Assembly (NCBI GenBank): GCA_005408345.1
Contig: SEMN01000347.1
Coordinates: forward strand, 62,001 to 126,000
DNA: 64,000 bases
Direction of reading: 5' to 3'
Source of the DNA: Macquaria australasica
Lineage: Eukaryota; Chordata; Actinopteri; Centrarchiformes; Percichthyidae
Shown: one piece after another, positions 34,951 through 47,100 of the stretch
Layout: each line of letters begins with the position of its first letter
How positions within the stretch are numbered: the stretch's first letter is position 1
The notes under the pieces: model-generated
What the model was told of the DNA's origin: nothing
The model's database searches: none
The model's input: only the letters and a program-made list of their open reading frames with translations
Translations under genes and position numbers: made by a program

Positions 34951-37439
34951 TGGCTTGCACTGCATCAGCAGGCACTGTGGTTGATCTTAAATCACCGCGG
35001 GTACTCTGAGTGACTCCATGAGAAATGGTCGCTCATCCTGCTGAGTCTACAGTTTGCCTGATAGATTGTGCTGCTTCAGATGCTATTGAATTGGTCTTGA
35101 TAGAGCATCTGAATGGTCCGAGGAATATTGTAAGCCAAAAGCTGTGGGGTGAGTGGTAAGTGACCTTGGCACTCAGTGCTCTCTTATTTTGCGCTTATGA
35201 TGGAGGATTTTTGCCCTGCGTTTTTTCTGCTGTCTCTGTGGCATTCTGTCCCGCCACTCTGCTGTCATTTTCATTTCTTCTGCATGACGAACATCTTTGC
35301 AGATGAACTTCATCATTCTGATCCCTGATACAAACCCTTGGATAACTTTTTATTTAAATGAATGACAATTGGTGCTAGGATTCAGAGAGAATGTTTGCAT
35401 TTTATACCAGGTAAAACCTGATTAAATAAATTTAGTATTGATTTTAGTGACATAAAACTCAAGATCATAGTACAGCAGATGGGAGTATTACAGACTGGAG
35501 CCCCTTTGGGGGTGCTGCTGGTCTAATTCGACCCTCGCATCCAGATTTCCAGGAGGCATTAACTTTAAATAGCACAATGGAGAGTTACATTATATCCGCT
35601 TGACTGGTAGCTGGATAGCTCGCACAGCACCAGCAATACCAGTCCTGTTTTTTTTTTGTGTGTGTTTTTTTTAAACAATCAATGCTGGACAAAAGCACCA
35701 TGCCAGTTATTACCTTCATGCTTGGTAATGGTTACAGAGGTCACAATTTCTGTTCTCATGACAACTATTAAGTACCTTCTCATCATTTAGTCACTCTAAG
35801 GAAGAGAATCATACCATCTTAAGTGTCAAAATATAGAAGCGTAAAGCTTAACGTACACAGTGAAAATCATAAAATAAATATGGTGTAGATTGTAATGATC
35901 CCTGAGCATTTGCCCACAAGGATACCATAGTGCTTCAACTTGAATGTTTTCATGTGGAACAGCTGTAGCAGTACAATATACAGTGGGCTGCTGATGTGTG
36001 TAATTGAGTTCTTGTGTGGCAAGTGTTGAATTTTTAACCATCCTGGAGCCGACTGAGTACACTTCAGTCAAGCATGAAGATAGATTACCTAAACTAAAGC
36101 TACTATTGCAATAGCATAACATAATAAGATGAAGCATGCTGCATAAAGGTACAGGGACAATGGAAGTTAAAGATGATGATAAGTGACAAAGGTGCACTGT
36201 AGCTGTCTCCAATGTTATTTTAGTGTCTTCATTGGACCCCACCTGGAAATAAAGTGAAGCTTTATCCAGTCAATCCAGTGACTGAAATCTACGTAGACGT
36301 GACACAAACTAGCACAATGTAAATGGAAAAGACAGAGGGGAAAAATAGAGACAGATTTAAATAATGAGCCATGGAAAATAAAGCTTTCACGTTCCGGTTA
36401 TTCCAGATATTTAGGAATGAGATATTTGAAAATGAAAATATTTGAAAAATTTCTTAAAACCAAAAATACTGGAATTAAAAGAATACAGCAGCATTTGGTA
36501 TAACCATAGACTAATAGTAAAACAGTAATAAAGCCATAATAGGCACCTATAGTCTTAATAAAAGGGAAATACAATGGTAGCACAATGGAGCAGTAATAGA
36601 GCAGCAGTGCCGTCCACTGTTCCTTCCCACTTTCCCATCCCTGCCTGACTTTTCTCTCTGTCTGATCTTCTCGGTCATACTGAAACCGCTCTACTGTCTG
36701 CTGCTTTTATGTGACAGAACTGTTGCCGAAGCGTTTCAGCGGGACGGACTGAACAGCAAATCCAGTCACCTCTGACTTCTTACTTCTAGATATCATGACC
36801 TTGGTGACTGAGCATCCTCATCAACATCTCTCAGCTTCACAGCTACTTTGCTCTGTGCATTCACACCATGAAGCTGCCCAATGCAACCTCTGTCTATCAC
36901 TCCTGCAGCACTCGGCAGCTCCATTAGAGAAGCTGAGGTGTTTCATGTCTCGCTGTGCCTCAGCAGACACTGATGAAGAATCAGAGAGGACAGTGGTGAC
37001 CTTCTTCTAAGTGAGATATCTCCTGGTGAATTACATTATAGTGGAAATAAAATAGGAAACAGCAGAGTTGTGCAGTAGGCGGGCTGGATTTATTGTGAGG
37101 AAACAAGTGTCAAAACACAAAATAATATGAATTTGGTGGCATGAGGGCCTGAAACACATCCAAACACATAGGTCCTAAAAAGATGGTGTCCAATGTAGGG
37201 ACACTTTCAAATGTAAACCTCAATCTCATATTGGTATATTGATATTGGTTTATTGTTGCAGTATTCATCTGCAAAGTAATATAAGGACACAAAATTTGCT
37301 ATTGACAAGTAAAGATGTGCTGTGTCATTTTATATCCAGTTGAGTTGTCAGTGTGTGTTTTATGGGGATCCTTCAGTGAGTGCTCTGATGAAATGTTACA
37401 TTTTTGTGGCAATGATTAAGCAGCACAGGTAAAGTGATG
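34951..37439. other. Intergenic, between the astacin array and slco3a1
   Basis: The longest frame (138 codons, minus strand, 35826-36242) has no recognisable domain, start context or neighbouring exon. No gene can be supported. Confidence 0.45.
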
Positions 37440-37969
37440 ATGTGGAGAAACACGTTGACGGAGAGGGGGTGGAACAGAGAGAGACACACAGAGATTACGC
37501 CTCCCCCGCCGTGTTTCGGTCTATAGGTGGGAGGAGGAGGAGGAGCGTCATAACACCGCCGCCTGAAGGACGCAGAGCTGCGGCTCGGAACCGGGCTGAG
37601 AAACCAAATCCAGTCGGTACCGGTCCTAGGTGGAGATATAACATCCCGGATGTGGGGAAGCAGCGTCTTGTAGTTCTACGTCGGGTATTAGAAGCCGTCA
37701 TACATATACATGCGTAGCCTACGTATTTAAATATGATGTAGCCGATACGCACTGGCTGGACAGGCGGTGAAGAGAGGTCGCTGACGGACTGTGCGTAATG
37801 CTGAGTGGACAGCAGTATTTCTCGCTGTATGTTCCAGCCTAGATGGGCTATTGACAAGAGATTCGCACTTATTCTGCAGTGCACCTCGTCATTATTACCA
37901 GATGCTCTCGGCCGGACCGGACCCGTTCAGTTTCATGCCGTCCAACCCGACCGGAGCCTGAGCCGAAGG
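37440..37969 (+). promoter_or_regulatory. slco3a1 5' region: GC-rich leader and likely promoter
   Basis: It is richer in G, C and CpG than the flanks and lies directly ahead of the slco3a1 start codon. It has a purine run (gggaggaggaggaggagcg) near 37528 and no convincing TATA box at a fixed distance, as in CpG-type promoters. A short upstream ORF (37798-37842) and an in-frame upstream ATG (37829) lie in the presumed leader. The transcription start is not known. Confidence 0.5.
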
Positions 37970-38128
37970 ATGCAGGTTAAAAACCAGATCTGCACAGAGC
38001 GGAGCAGCACCGACGACCCGGAGCAGGATGACAGCCAGAAGAAGACCTCGTGTTTTTCCAACATTAAGATTTTCCTGGTGTCGGAATGTGCGCTCATGTT
38101 GGCACAGGGCACCGTGGGCGCCTATCTG
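37970..38128 (+). CDS. slco3a1: slco3a1 exon 1
   Basis: Residues 1-53: a short hydrophilic N-terminus and the start of TM1, ending ...GAYL in phase 0 before the donor GTGAGT at 38129. Confidence 0.9.
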
Positions 38129-41100
38129 GTGAGTTTCTACCGAACAGACACCATAGACACAATGTTGGTCTGAGGGAACGTCGTATCACATAATATCTCA
38201 GGTAGCATCGGGTTAACGCAGCGCCCTTCAAACCGGCACAGGCACAGTGAGTAACGATGCGGTGCTTCAGCTGATGCGGTTAATAATCATATTATTCTGA
38301 TCACATTAGAATAATCACATCCTCCAGCGACCATGGGCCGCGGTGCTTTCACTGATTGATGACTTGCTGCGTATTATCCATCAGGCCTATGCACCATCTG
38401 CATGACACAAAGCGCGTCACAGCGGCCGTAGGCTCCACGTTGTTATTGGAGAATTTTATATGCGTATATGGATGGTCTGTTGGAGAGCACGTTACGAAAC
38501 ACTGGTCAGGAGCTCCATCCGACCTGCCGGCTCTGCTACATCCTGCACTCGTGTGCCTCAGTAACGCAGGAGGCCTTTGACACTGGAGGATATAGGCCTA
38601 TAGATGACGTGATCGCCACAACAGAAGCGACAATAGCTTATATTGTATTATCAGAGAAGCGTCCTTTCATTTTTACTCTTTTGCACTGCTTTTACAGTGA
38701 CAGCTCGATCAAAACAATGTGCTATTTTATGCATGGATAGCATTAGACTGATGTCAACATGAGAGATGCGCTCTATTCGGTAGATGAACAGATGGGTTAA
38801 AATGAGTTTAGGAGCCAAAAGAAAATAAAAATGATTAAAATAAAATAAAGATTTTGTTCACAATCACCGATGCAGACGTGAAAGAGAAGCATCTTCCCTA
38901 ACATCAAACATATTCAAAAATCCTGTACTAAAAATGTAGATATCAATTTTTTTAATCAGTTGTGAAGTGCAAATGGGAGTAATGGTAGCTTTTTATGGTG
39001 TGGCATAAGCCAACCACAGCAGTTGTTAATGTCACAGTTGGCCCAACCACTTAATGTAAATCTGTATAAATATGAAGGATGCCACTTTAATCAGTATTAC
39101 TATTTGCCTGATTAAAGCCAATTCCCCTGATAGCTGTCAGCACAGTCTTGATGCTATAAATAGTTGCAGGTTGGGGCTTAATTTTATTCTTCATGAGGGA
39201 CGAACACTTAGCTGTCACAGTACCCATGTTCATTAACAGTCATGTCAGCACAGTCTGGGAAGGCATTTTAAAAAGAGGTATGGTCAAAGGTCAGCGGCTT
39301 GATTCTCAATAGATCTGGCCTTTATATTGGTGCAGCTTTTGCTTGCTGGTTCGAATGAGAAAAACAACAGGCCTAAATTTTATGGAAGTAAACTCTGTAG
39401 CAACATGAGCTGATGTCCAGGATCCAGTCATACTGCACACAGTCACACAGAGATGTTGAAAAGAAGGCCTGGTTTGGAAAAAGATGCAAGAACTTCTTCC
39501 GTGATGCTTTGGTGCTTGGTGAAGACTGCATCTTGGCAGAAACACAACAGAGTTGGTCACAAATTTAAAGTGCATTAGTGTTTACCTTGAAGACTGCAGT
39601 GGAACTTCCTCCTTTAAACCAGCATCCCAAACCAAAAGTGCACCTTTAGCAAATCCTGCTGCAGACAAAAGCACTGCCTATCCTCTCCTGTATAAAACAT
39701 TGTTTGTCATCATCTTTTGTTCCCTGTCTCTTTTTAATTCAGCCACTTTCTTGGTTCGCAGTGTGCGTTTATTTTCTCCTCTTTTTTCAGTAGCCCTTTT
39801 TTTTTTTTAACAAATAAATCACAGTGAAACTTTTGAAGAGGACAAAGCTATAATGACTGAAGATCATCACTGTCGGCACAGCAGCACCTGCATAACAACT
39901 TTCCATGGCTTAGTCTACATTCATCAAACTGAAATGGGCAGGTTATCTAAAGCTCTAAAACAATTTGGATTGTTTGTAACCATTGGAGTGGGTTGGACTA
40001 AAATGTCTAAATCTGGAATATAAAAGGTGTAAAATGGCTGTTCTCCAAGTGCATCCAGTATGAGGCCATACATAAATATTTTAAGGCCACAAGAGTAAAT
40101 CGTAACCCTGTCGTTTAGATTCTGTGACCTCTGAACTGTGTCCTCCCAGCTTGTAATGTCAGAGAACTATGAATTACATCTTTGTAATAATTCTAAGTGA
40201 ACAGTGGACACAAGTGTGAGCTGAATGTTCAGTAATTGTAAAATAATTTTAATCGATTGTCAGGCTGTCAGCTGTAACGTCTTGTCTGTCAGTACTGTAA
40301 TGGTGACAGAACGAGGTTACTGTTCCACAGTTGAAATAATAGACCGGTGACAGCCATCTTCCTATTTTATAAGTTATAAGCCAGTTGTCTTGCTGTTTGG
40401 ACTGCTGTCCAGACACCTCTGGTGGTGTTTCATCAAGGACAGGCCCAGTACAGCACGACTGGATTGAGGGCGCATGGTACAGTTACATCTCCTTCAGCAT
40501 AAATATAATCACTTTTTAATAAACATAGCATTTGTAGTACTGGTTTACCCAGAAGCAGAGCTCTTCTACCTGAATCCCCTTTGGAAGATAAGAATCATTT
40601 TTCATCTGGACCCCAACATGTTAGAAATGGTGCTCGGTCTTGTTTTACAAAGTATATAAACTTGGTGCTAGAGCTGAAACGATTAGTTGATCGACACATT
40701 TGTTATCAACTGTTTTGATAATTGACAAATTGTTCAAGTAATTTTTCAAACATTGCTTAGTTCCGAATGACGGCATATCACTGCCAAAATCCGCGCGTGC
40801 AAATGAGATCCTTGCGCGCGCAACTCAAACAGCCACGCACGCATATTATTTTTGCGGGCGCTTTCACAGCGCTCGCGCGCAGAATACTTTTGTGACCATT
40901 GTGACTGAGAGAAACGGTCCTGAATTATTACACTAACCTAGCGTTATCTGATTAGCTACGGTAGGTTAGTGTAATAATTCAGGACCGTTTCTCTCATAGT
41001 AAAATGTAAATGTAGCATTATGAAACTAGTAAAATGAATGGATGGATGGACTGTGACGAGGACTGTGACCAATTATATTTAGGGATACAATGGTGACTGG

Positions 41101-44100
41101 ATCCGCCCACTTACTGCCAAAAAGAAAATCCACTCGCGAGCGAGCAGGAGAGCTGCGCGCGCTCAAAGCATTCTTTTCTCCTCGCAGGCTACAATATTGC
41201 TCGCGCGAGCAGAAGTATTCTGCGCAAAAATAATATGCGTGCGTGGCTGTTTGAGTTGCGCGCGCAAGGATCTCATTTGCACGCGCGGATTTTGGCAGTG
41301 ATATGCCGTCATATTTCCAACCTCTGAATTGTGAGGATTTGAAGCTTTTCTTTGTTTTATGTGATAGTAAATTGAATATCCTTGGGGCTGTTTCTGGACT
41401 GTTGGAAAAAGGCTTTAGGTAATTGTGACAGGCACTTTGAACTATTTCTTTTTTGACATTTTATAGAACAAACAATTAATTGATTAATTGGTAGATTAAT
41501 CGGTAATGAAAATAGTCGCTACTTAATTGCAGCCCTACCTGCTGACAAAGAAGATTATTTTGCAGTGGAGTTTGGTGTGACAGGATAAACAGGATAAGCA
41601 ATATAGAAAAAAGATGAATCGAAATTACACATGATCCGTCTGACTTCACTTGCATAGTCATAGTTAAATTCTCCTTTTTATCTGAAATTGCTTCAAGAAG
41701 TCTTGGGGCTATATTTCACCTTTTGCTGTGGATGAATGATTAATAAAAGCTTAAAATAACTCATGACCGTCAGGCCTGTAGATGACCCAGCGTACATTTG
41801 ATGCAAGGAGCCAGTTCATCACTCACACACCCAGCACACAGCTGGTAAAATGTGTTTGTGTCCGTTTCAAAATTAGAACAGCTGCATGAGGTTTCTTGCC
41901 TAAAGCCACACACACATGCACATATCCATTTTCTCAGGTTGCCATCAGGCTAGCCTCAGGGTTGTTTTGGGTGGAGGAGGAGGAGTGTGGGGATGAAGAT
42001 GTTGGAAGCAGCCCAGACTCATCAACAGCTTGCTGTTAAAAAGTTAGTGGGTTGGCTATGATGTCATTGGCAGTCCAAATGGCTGCTAGTTGTAAAACAC
42101 AGTTTAACACTTGCTCTCTCTCTCTCTCCGTATCTCTCTCTGTCTCTGCCAGGTAAGTGTTCTGACCACGCTGGAGAGACGCTTCAACCTCCAGAGTGCC
42201 GATGTGGGCGTCATTGCCAGCAGCTTCGAAATCGGCAACCTGGCCCTCATCCTGTTTGTCAGCTACTTTGGCGCCAAGGCCCACAGACCGCGCCTGATTG
42301 GCTGTGGCGGGATTGTCATGGCGTTGGGGGCATTGCTGTCAGCCCTGCCGGAGTTCCTGACTCATCAGTATGAGTATGAGGCCGGGGACTCGTGGCACGC
42401 TGAGGACGGCAGGGACGTCTGCTCCAACAACTCCAGGTCAGAAAACCGAGACTCTGGGTTTAAATGTGGCAACCGAGCCAACACCAACATGATGTACCTT
42501 CTGCTGATCGGAGCCCAGGTTCTGCTGGGCATCGGAGCCACACCTGTCCAGCCTCTGGGAGTGTCCTACATCGATGACCATGTTCACAGGAAGGACTCCT
42601 CGCTGTATATAGGTGAGTAGCACTGAGCTACTGTACAACTGAAACATATAAGCTTAGTGTCAAGTCTGTGTTTATGGTAGTTACTGTTTAGAAGTGTTCA
42701 GTACATGAACAAACACATTTTTAACACTGAATCCTCAACCTAAACAGAGCATACTGAATCACCAGGGTCAATGACCAAATCAAAAGCTTTTTGGTACTGT
42801 AGCAGTATGTTCCTTCCTAGTTAAAAGCTTAGTCAAACACCATGAAAGCCACAGAAACAATGTGATAAATATGTTGCAGCTAGGTGGTTATCGAGCTATT
42901 AACCTTTTCAACAATACATAGGACAGAAACATTGGAACAAGCAATAGGTTTAAACAAATTCAGAATCAGAAACTAAACTGAAGAACTGCAGCGGCTTCAT
43001 TTCACGACGTCATAAACAATGACACAATTGCTAACTGATGTGCTTGAAGGAATAGTTCCACATTTTGGGAAATACACTTAATTGCTTTCTTGCTGAGAGT
43101 AGGATGAGGAGACTCTTATCTCTGTACACTAAATATGAAGCTAGAGCCTGCAGGCACTTAGCTTATCTTAGCATAAAGACTACAAGCAGGGGCAAACAGC
43201 TTAGCCTAGCTCCAGCACGTAACTCCCTGTAAAACCACAACTTGTCTTTTCTACATCTCTGTTTATGATTAAACAAAGAAGACATGATGTGTTAATTAGT
43301 AACATTTAGAGGTGCAGGTAGAACTAACTTTAACTTTGGATAGAGCCAGGCTAGCTCTTTCCCCCTGTTTCCAGTCTTTATGCTAAGTTAAGCTTATCGC
43401 CTGCTGGCTCTTGCTCCATATTTAGCGCATGGACACGGGAGTGGTATCAATCTTCTTGTCTAACTCTCGAAGAAAGTGAACAAGCGTATTCCCCAAAATG
43501 TCAAACTATTTCTTTAATGATGTGTGTTTGAACAGTGATAAGAAAGCTTGACCTAGCTACATAGTCAGTGACTACACATTTTTGAACCTACCTGAATGAC
43601 ACAACTCAGATCAGGAAAGTGGTTCCTAATTTCCACATCTACAATTCTTAAGTAGTAACAGTGGTTACATTTTAGCACAACTGAATCTTTGACAGGACGT
43701 GACTTTTGATGTACATATTTTTAAAGGGAATGGTCTCTTTAGTCTGAGCCACCCCCATAAGGCTCTAATATTCAGAACTGGGTGAAAATGCCAGTACACT
43801 CAATGACACCAGATGGCTATCCGTCCACACCAGAAGACTGAGTGTAAGAACTGATGCAGAAAATAATATTGGCTGTGACATCCAAAACAACCACAACACT
43901 GGCTCCGGCTAAGCTAAAATTTACAGCTAATAATCGATGAAGACGATGATTTAGAACCAGTCCTACTGTAGCAATAAAGAAGCATCACAAAACAGAAAAG
44001 AGTCCTTGATCGCTGGACTAAACAACAACTAGCAACAGCTTGATTCTTCATGCTCTTGCATTTGGCTGGCTTGCATTCCAGTTAGCTGGAAGTAATAAAA

Positions 44101-47100
44101 AACAAAGGCTAATGGCATAATAAAATCTGTACAATCACAATATCTATAAGTAAATGGTGATGATTATGTTGGCGTAATTGAAACATGACTGTGACAATCA
44201 TTCACATGTGCACTAAATGATCAACTCTCCTATATGAACACAGAGGCTCATTTTAGAATGACAAGATTACCATATTATATAAAACAAAAAACATATTACT
44301 GATATAATCTTCACTGAATCATATTTAGTCACAATTAGTTAGACGAATGGTTAATGACAGGTGCACATGCAGCAAATTCAGTTCCTACATCAATGTGTTG
44401 AAATGGTTAGTGTTGGTTTCTGAGTGTGCAGGAATGCTCGGAAGGAGTAAAAAATTTAAAGGAAGAATTTTATTTGAAAATAATGCATCTGCCATTTTAG
44501 ACGTACAACTCTATGCAATAATATTGACCCTGACTAAGCCTTCATGTCAGCAAGCATCTCTGCTTCTGATGTGCTCCTTAATCAGATACTAAATCCCTAC
44601 CAGCCCCAAAGGTGTGTCGGGGGAGCAGGATCAGTGGGGACTATTATCTTAATCCTAAGTAGTATATAATTAATATATCTGTATTCTCTAAACTAACTGC
44701 TGGTGTTACCACAGTCAACTTCCCAGAGATCACGTGTCAGTCAGAGGATACGGTAATGTTGCTGCTCATGCCAACAACTCATAGATGATACATAGATGAT
44801 TGATAGGACAAATTCCTTTCAAATTACAAATATTTTCTGAAATTACTTTAACTGAACGAAGTGGCCATTGTGGTCAGTGGTGTTGGTATACTGGAACCTA
44901 ATAATAGTAATCTACACTTTCTGCTCAGCCTGCCCTCTCCTCTCCTCTTGCCCACATCAAGACCTACTGTGTGTCATGCAGTGTCAGTGTTTGTGTGTGT
45001 GTCCTTTTGCCATTGTCATGTTTAGTAAATCTAAAAAACTCACAGACTGAGGTTAGTTTTCTGTCCAGATCAAAATAAGAACATCTTTAACAGCTAGAAT
45101 AAATATACATGAATGTGTCTTGGTATCACTGCAATGCACATGAACATCTCACATTACAAACTGTGTGTTAACATTTTTGCTGTTCTTATTTAGACAGAAA
45201 GCTTCGAACTGTCCAACTTCAAGTGCACACAGTTTTATGTGTTGATTTAAAATTGTTAGATTCTCTACTATTACTGTTTGTAATTTCCGGAAATGAGGCA
45301 GGTCCAGCTACATGTTTCTGTGATACTGCACTGCACGGTATTGACTTAGTTTTGCCCAGATAATGAGTCTGGCCAGTGGATGGAAATATACTGGCTAATA
45401 AACATGGTAGTTGTGTGGAGGGGGATGCATGAGTCCATCAATACTTGTGCTATTTTTTGTTGTTGAATGGTGTCATACACTACCATGTTGCTATGTATTC
45501 AGTGGCTAATTTATGCCAAAGGTATTGCGCAACAATAAATGAGAATCTTGACACTACATTCCTTGATTTTGTTATGACACCCAAATTGTCTCCCATCTCA
45601 CTGTTGATATTTTAAAACAGCTCATTTGTGGAAATGTGTGGATTTTTGGGGCACAACGAAATCAAGGAGTGAAGGTTAGAGAAGCAGAAGAGAGAAGACG
45701 ATTGTTGACTAATAATTTAAGACCCTATATTATTTCCTGTATTGTCGTCGACAGGGAAATGGCGGGTCTGAGCCTGCCCGCTCTCACATAAGTGCCCTTG
45801 AGCAAAACACTTTATTCCCAACTTCAGCAAATGTTCAGTGGCCAGCAGCAGAGGACTGCAGTTATACTTACAGCAGAAACCAAGAGGTCGACATAGCACA
45901 CATTATGCCAAAGTTGCCAAGGCAACAGTACAGAGACAGGCACTGAGGCTACAGTATGTGCCATTCCTGTTCTTCTCACCACTCAGCGACCTGCAAGTAG
46001 CAGAGCTCCATCTGGGGAGATGGAGAGAACGAGACAGAGGACAAAGGAAAAAAGACACAGACTCCCATTATTATTAAAATAAGGAATGTCAATGTAAACA
46101 TTTAATTTCTGTTATTCTTTCTATAATAGAATTTCAGCCAGTAATTAAATCTGATATGTGAAGTCTTTTCTGACCGAAGCTCTGGTTCTTCTGTGACTGT
46201 GAATGGTCACAGCAAGTAATACCATGTCACAGACAGATAGATGCTTGTCAGCATGTCAGACTGCCAAAACCTGCTAGTAACATGCAACTGTGGTGGGTTA
46301 GCTATGATTTATTTACAAAAAATGTACTGACAGTAGGAAAATACACTAGTCAATCTAATCTAAATGTATCCTATATTGTCCTCTTCATATTTTTGCAAAT
46401 GCAAGAATAATGTTATTGGTATTGAAGTAATTAAATATTGGTCATTGTTATCGACCCTGAAAGTGCATCTCTTCTTATTGCGGTTGACACTCAATTGCAA
46501 ATTTTACAGCTAGATATGACATTCAATTATTGTATGGTAATGTATACTAGTAAAATCACCATGACATTAAACCTTAAATAGCTGATGCAGCAATAAGTCA
46601 AAGCACTGCTGTTGTTTATGTTATTCTGTAAGAGTTCTTGTGCTGTCCTGAAGCTCTTCTTCTTGTGGATTCATCAGTTTGCCCCTATGGAAGGTACAAA
46701 GGCACTAAAGGATAATAAAAATACAGTATTGTTGGCTACCATGTGGCTAGTTGCGCCTCCTCACAGGCCTCTCTGCTAGTCCTTGGTTAGTTGCTGCTTG
46801 CGTTTCAGTGCAGACCTCTTGCAGGGTGAGAAGGCCTGCAGTTTGTTTCTGTGCATGCTTTGATCTGTACAGTCTCTGCCAGCAGCACTCAGAGTGGAGG
46901 AGATGAGGGAGGGAGGGATGGACAGAGGATGGGGGAGAGGAAGGAGGGCAAACAAGGCTAGCAGAGCACCCAGCAACCCACCCTACCCCTGCTTGGCTAG
47001 AGGCCAACTCATACCAGATGCCTGATGTTAGACATTACATCTGATATTTCTTTGCTATTTTAGAAAATTTAAAGGAAGTCACTGCACTTCACTGAATGTG

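Larger units (their letters stand above)
40669..41537 (+). mobile_element. hAT-like 'ggctgcaactaa' element interrupted by another MITE
   Basis: The outer ends TAGAGCTGAAACGATTAG and TTAATTGCAGCCCTA correspond to the termini of the element at 9604-9977. The flanks CTTGGTGC and CCTGCTGA match at 5 of 8 bases, consistent with an old 8-base duplication. The inner part (40767-41312) is a different element. The site lies in slco3a1 intron 1. Confidence 0.65.

Noticed and set aside
35826..36242. 138-codon minus-strand frame between the array and slco3a1
   Set aside because: No recognisable domain, no neighbouring exons and no supporting promoter signal; likely chance.
37805..37969. Extension of slco3a1 upstream of the chosen start
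   Set aside because: The frame is open, but the first codon at 37805 is GTG, and the family start (M-Q-x-K) matches the ATG at 37970. The ATG at 37829 is kept only as a possible alternative.
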